Positions 6,180-8,447 of a DNA stretch of 8,447 nucleotides are shown here, one piece after another. Source of the DNA: CAYLNH01 sp964384625 (GTDB taxonomy: Bacteria; Verrucomicrobiota; Lentisphaeria; JABSQK01); the NCBI GenBank assembly GCA_964384625.1, contig CAYLNH010000301.1:1-8447 (forward strand), in the 5' to 3' direction. A program made the position numbers and the translations under genes. The notes beneath the pieces are model-generated. The model was not told the origin of the DNA. It saw nothing but the letters and a program-made list of their open reading frames with translations, and did no database searches. Numbering within the stretch: the first letter of the stretch is position 1; every line of letters starts with the position of its first letter.

Positions 6180-6208
6180 TTGCATCCGGCTCCGGCAGAC
6201 AGTATAAT
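6180..6208 (+). promoter_or_regulatory. Sigma70-type promoter of the pseudopilin gene
   Basis: A perfect TATAAT (6203-6208) stands 17 bp after TTGCAT (6180-6185; only the first three bases match TTGACA). The predicted start near 6215 gives a leader of about 60 bases to the chosen ATG at 6277. It is back-to-back with the gcv promoter. Confidence 0.65.
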
Positions 6209-6276
6209 AGTCTCAGGCAACCATGAATCTTGGGACAACTGTGCGCTCCGGCAAACGATGGGGAAAGGACGACGCA

Positions 6277-6960
6277 ATGAAACGGCATGCTTATACCCTG
6301 ATTGAGCTGATTATTGTTATCGTCGTGGCACTGATCGTTATCAGCATGACGGTGGCAACCTATCAGAAGATCGTTACCGGCAAGCAGGTGGACGCCGGGG
6401 TCGCCGCGGTGGGCGCCAATCTCATGCGGGCCCGGCAGTTGGCGATTGCCGAACGCCGCCAGACGGCGCTGCTGTTGCCCGGACCGAACGTCGGTATCGC
6501 CGATGCCAAGCGCTACAGTGCCTTCCGGGTTGCTTACGTCTATTGGGATGAGAGCAAGTCAGCATATATCTGGGACACCTGGCCGGAAGACTCCAAGTGG
6601 GAATTCACCGGGGCCGGCGCCGCCATCATGGAAGCCGATCAGGATGTCGGAATCTATTCCGGCGGGTGGCAAAAAATCCCGATCGACGACAGCTTCGAAG
6701 TCGTGGACGATGTGGATTTGGAAGGCTTGGGCGGCACTACCGGCGTGAACGATGTCCGGGCGATCATCTTCTCCAAAACCGGCAAGCTCAGCCATGCCGC
6801 GACCTACGTCACCGTGGGCGAAGCTGTTTTCACCGGCGGCACCTGGATCATCAAAAGACGGGCAGCCACCAGCACGAACGACAGTTCCTCCAATCAGATT
6901 ACGATCGAGGTCAACCGCTTCACGGGCAGCATCCGGTATATCAGTCCGGACAACTACTGA
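6277..6960 (+). CDS. GspH/FimT-like pseudopilin (type II secretion or type IV pilus)
   Basis: This 227-residue protein has a class III (prepilin) signal: the short basic leader MKRHA, then YTLIELIIVIVVALIVISM, a roughly 20-residue hydrophobic helix with the conserved Glu at mature position 5. A prepilin peptidase would cut after Ala5. Alanine at -1 and Tyr at +1 replace the usual Gly/Phe, but both are tolerated in the family. The next segment, VDAGVAAVGANLMRARQLAIAERRQTALLL, is typical of GspH/FimT minor pseudopilins, and the end (ITIEVNRFTGSIRYI) resembles the last strand of the GspH domain. It should sit in the inner membrane and assemble at a pseudopilus tip. The ATG at 6277 is preferred to 6223 because AAAGGA (6264-6269) precedes it by 7 bases and the leader is then normal. 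It is a lone pilin gene with its own promoter; no other secretion gene is in the window. The exact subtype is uncertain. Confidence 0.85.
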   Translation: MKRHAYTLIELIIVIVVALIVISMTVATYQKIVTGKQVDAGVAAVGANLMRARQLAIAERRQTALLLPGPNVGIADAKRYSAFRVAYVYWDESKSAYIWDTWPEDSKWEFTGAGAAIMEADQDVGIYSGGWQKIPIDDSFEVVDDVDLEGLGGTTGVNDVRAIIFSKTGKLSHAATYVTVGEAVFTGGTWIIKRRAATSTNDSSSNQITIEVNRFTGSIRYISPDNY

Positions 6961-7043
6961 GGGCCGCGGGGGGCCTGCGTCGCGCCGGGCAACCGCCGGC
7001 CGAACCACGCCGAACCACACCGGCAGCCGTCCCTCGCCGCAAT
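6961..7043 (+). other. Spacer after the pseudopilin gene
   Basis: No intrinsic terminator with a T-run is visible after the TGA at 6960. A 10-bp tandem duplication GCCGAACCAC x2 lies near 7000-7019. The rest is GC-rich with small possible hairpins. Confidence 0.4.
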
Positions 7044-7061
7044 TCGTGAAAAAATGCACAA
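7044..7061. promoter_or_regulatory. Candidate Rex operator (ROP site) upstream of rex
   Basis: The 18-mer TCGTGAA-AAAA-TGCACAA agrees with the known Rex consensus TTGTGAA-N4-TTCACAA at 12 of 14 specified positions and has the exact spacing. It ends 6 bp before the proposed rex -35 and about 90 bp before the rex start. It is AT-rich against a GC-rich background. Rex commonly regulates its own gene, so autoregulation by NADH/NAD+ is a reasonable inference. Confidence 0.65.
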
Positions 7062-7067
7062 CTTCCC

Positions 7068-7094
7068 TTGACTTCAACCGGCGCGCGGCACACT
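7068..7094 (+). promoter_or_regulatory. Possible rex-ogt promoter
   Basis: TTGACT (7068-7073) is a five-of-six -35. The -10 is weak: CACACT (7089-7094) with a 15-bp spacer matches three of six. The close, ordered arrangement of candidate Rex operator then -35 supports a promoter here, but the -10 is uncertain. Confidence 0.35.
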
Positions 7095-7152
7095 GTTCGC
7101 CGTCACGCCGCAAAGGGGGATCGATCGCAACAGGAAAGTCTCAGTCGCATCC

Positions 7153-7788
7153 ATGTCTACCGCGAAGGATAATGTCTCCCGTTCCGCCATCCGGCGGCTG
7201 TCCAAGTACTTGCTTTATATCCGCCAACGCCGGGACGAGGGTCTCGAATGGGTGCTTTCACACGAGATGGCGGAGGCGCTCGGATTGACCAGCGCCACCG
7301 TGCGCCGGGATTTGTCCTTCCTCGATTTCCACGGCGTCCCGAAACGCGGTTACCAGACGCAGCAACTCGATGAAGCTCTGACCAGATATCTCGGGGCGGA
7401 CGACGAGTATCACGTCGTGCTTGTGGGCGCCGGGAATCTGGGCAAGGCACTGGCGCTGCATCGCGGGTTCAGCCGGCACGGCTTCAACATCGCTGCGATC
7501 TACGATCATGATCCCAAAGTCATCGGTCGCAAGATCGGCAGCCTGCAGGTTCGCGATCTTGCCGCTCTCGAAGCCGACCTCGAAGCTGCGGAAATCGTGT
7601 TCGGCGTTCTCGCCGTCCCGGCAGAAGCGGCGCAGGACGTTTCCGACCGCCTGATCAACGCCGGCGTCACGGGTTTGCTGAATCTGTCCCTGGCCCATAT
7701 TTCGGCGCCGGAACACGTCAACGTGGTTGATACGCAAATCGTCGCGGGCCTGCAGGAACTGGCCTGCGTCTCCCGCAAGCACTCGTAG
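7153..7788 (+). CDS. rex: Redox-sensing transcriptional repressor Rex
   Basis: Rex binds DNA when NADH is low and lets go when NADH rises, controlling fermentation and respiration genes. The 211 residues match the family. The N-terminal winged helix spans about 8-72: SAIRRLSKYLLYI, then helix-turn-helix LSHEMAEALGLTSATVRRDL. The wing DFHGVPKRGY diverges from the usual FGxFGxxGxGY. The C-terminal Rossmann domain has VVLVGAGNLGKAL (88-100, dinucleotide-binding glycines), IAAIYDHDPKVIGRKIGSL (113-131), IVFGVLAVPAEAAQ (148-161), the GVTGLLNLSLAHI loop (171-183), and a final helix VDTQIVAGLQELA (192-204) that would swap in the dimer. The ATG at 7153 is the best start. An AGGAAAG lies 14 bases upstream, a rather long spacing. 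A candidate Rex site lies upstream and an alkyl-DNA repair gene follows 7 bases after the stop. Confidence 0.95.
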   Translation: MSTAKDNVSRSAIRRLSKYLLYIRQRRDEGLEWVLSHEMAEALGLTSATVRRDLSFLDFHGVPKRGYQTQQLDEALTRYLGADDEYHVVLVGAGNLGKALALHRGFSRHGFNIAAIYDHDPKVIGRKIGSLQVRDLAALEADLEAAEIVFGVLAVPAEAAQDVSDRLINAGVTGLLNLSLAHISAPEHVNVVDTQIVAGLQELACVSRKHS

Positions 7789-7795
7789 GCGCAGC

Positions 7796-8269
7796 GTGAA
7801 ATCCTACTCGCTCCACACCCCCATCGGCAAGGTCCGCCTGGTCTGGCAGGCGCCGGGTTGCGTCGCCGAGATCCTTTTGCCGTCCGCCGCAACGGCTCAC
7901 GACCGCTGCCGCGGGATACCGCCCGGATGGCTCGCCGGTTTCGTCCGCCAGCTCAGGGACTATTTCGCCGGCAAGCCCGTGGAGTTTGACCTGACGGTTC
8001 TGGATCTCTCCGGCGCCACGGACTTCCAACAGCGTGTGCGAACGGTCGTCGCTGCCATTCCTCCGGGGGAGACGATGTCCTACGCCGCCGTCGCGGCGGC
8101 GGCGGGCAGTCCGGGCGCCGCGCGGGCGGTGGGCACGGTCATGTCCGGCAACCCGTTCCCGCTGGCCATCCCCTGCCACCGGGTGATCGCGGCGAACGGC
8201 AAACTCGGCGGGTTCGGCGGCGGCCTCGACATGAAACGTTGGCTGCTCGACCACGAAGGCCGGTCGTAA
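7796..8269 (+). CDS. ogt: Methylated-DNA--protein-cysteine S-methyltransferase
   Basis: This suicide repair protein moves the methyl group from O6-methylguanine (and more weakly O4-methylthymine) to its own cysteine. The 157-residue single-subunit form has a short N-terminal domain (about 1-70) and the C-terminal active-site domain: FQQRVRTVVAAIPPGETMSY, the helix-turn-helix AAVAAAAGSPGAARAVG with the Arg110 finger, NPFPLAIPCHRVI with nucleophile C127, then GGFGGGLDMKRWLLDHE. The start is taken as GTG at 7796, where family homology begins (KSYSLHTPIGKV). The upstream ATG at 7727 lies inside rex and would add 23 unrelated residues. It has only a weak Shine-Dalgarno and lies 7 bases after rex, so it probably depends on rex transcription and translation. 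There is no AdaA-type regulatory domain, so ogt is a better label than ada. Confidence 0.94.
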   Translation: MKSYSLHTPIGKVRLVWQAPGCVAEILLPSAATAHDRCRGIPPGWLAGFVRQLRDYFAGKPVEFDLTVLDLSGATDFQQRVRTVVAAIPPGETMSYAAVAAAAGSPGAARAVGTVMSGNPFPLAIPCHRVIAANGKLGGFGGGLDMKRWLLDHEGRS

Positions 8270-8447
8270 CGGCGGACACAATCCCAAGACGTTTCCTGCG
8301 GGCTTCGGATTGCCCGGGGTTCGCGGCTCGCGGCAGGCGGCGGAAGGGTTGTGTGCTGCAGCACATGAGCATTTCGCCAACGCCCCCCCGAACCCGAAAA
8401 CGGGCAACTCGGAGAGCGGGTCCAAGCATCCGGCCGGCGGCGTTGAT
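8270..8447. other. Spacer after ogt with a 14-bp palindrome; no clear gene
   Basis: No intrinsic terminator is visible. TGTGCTGCAGCACA (8352-8365) is a perfect 14-bp palindrome. An ATG at 8365-8367 opens a plus-strand frame that runs off the window end (MSISPTPPRTRKRATRRAGP), but its Arg/Pro-rich composition and lack of a Shine-Dalgarno do not support a gene. The minus-strand frames here run on antisense through ogt and are not credible. Confidence 0.35.

Overview
The window is GC-rich, densely coding bacterial chromosome. It holds seven complete genes and the apparent last 15 codons of an eighth. It carries two-subunit-type glycine dehydrogenase genes, a Rex redox repressor, a type II secretion/type IV-style pseudopilin and a formylglycine-type sulfatase beside an IclR regulator. 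That combination fits a PVC-group bacterium such as Lentisphaerota, Kiritimatiellota or Planctomycetota. This placement is inference from gene content, because no marker gene is present.

Layout. At 1-48 a plus-strand gene appears to end. The minus-strand pair IclR regulator (1783-2553) and sulfatase (200-1735) follows. The 47 bases between the two are almost entirely a degenerate 7-bp tandem repeat that runs up to the sulfatase start codon. The 602 bases from 2554 to 3155 hold no gene. They contain a probable promoter for the IclR gene, a 78-bp inverted-repeat structure, and a 177-bp imperfect palindrome flanked by a 3-bp direct repeat, which looks like a non-autonomous mobile element or a structured RNA. 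Next is the minus-strand glycine cleavage operon gcvT-gcvH-gcvPA (6067 down to 3156). The expected gcvPB, which carries the PLP-binding lysine of glycine dehydrogenase, is not next to it.

From 6068 to 6276 two well-formed sigma70-type promoters point away from each other, one driving gcvT and the other a GspH/FimT-like pseudopilin gene (6277-6960). A candidate Rex operator (7044-7061) and promoter precede rex (7153-7788). Seven bases after rex comes a methylated-DNA--protein-cysteine methyltransferase gene (7796-8269), so the two probably share a transcript. The last 178 bases hold no convincing gene, only a 14-bp perfect palindrome.

Functionally the window combines sulfated-substrate hydrolysis under a dedicated IclR regulator, glycine/one-carbon metabolism, a secretion or pilus component, NADH/NAD+ sensing and DNA alkylation repair. 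The genes are conventional. The unusual material is in the spacers: the palindromic element, the heptad repeat, the good Rex-site match, and the glycine dehydrogenase operon lacking its second subunit.
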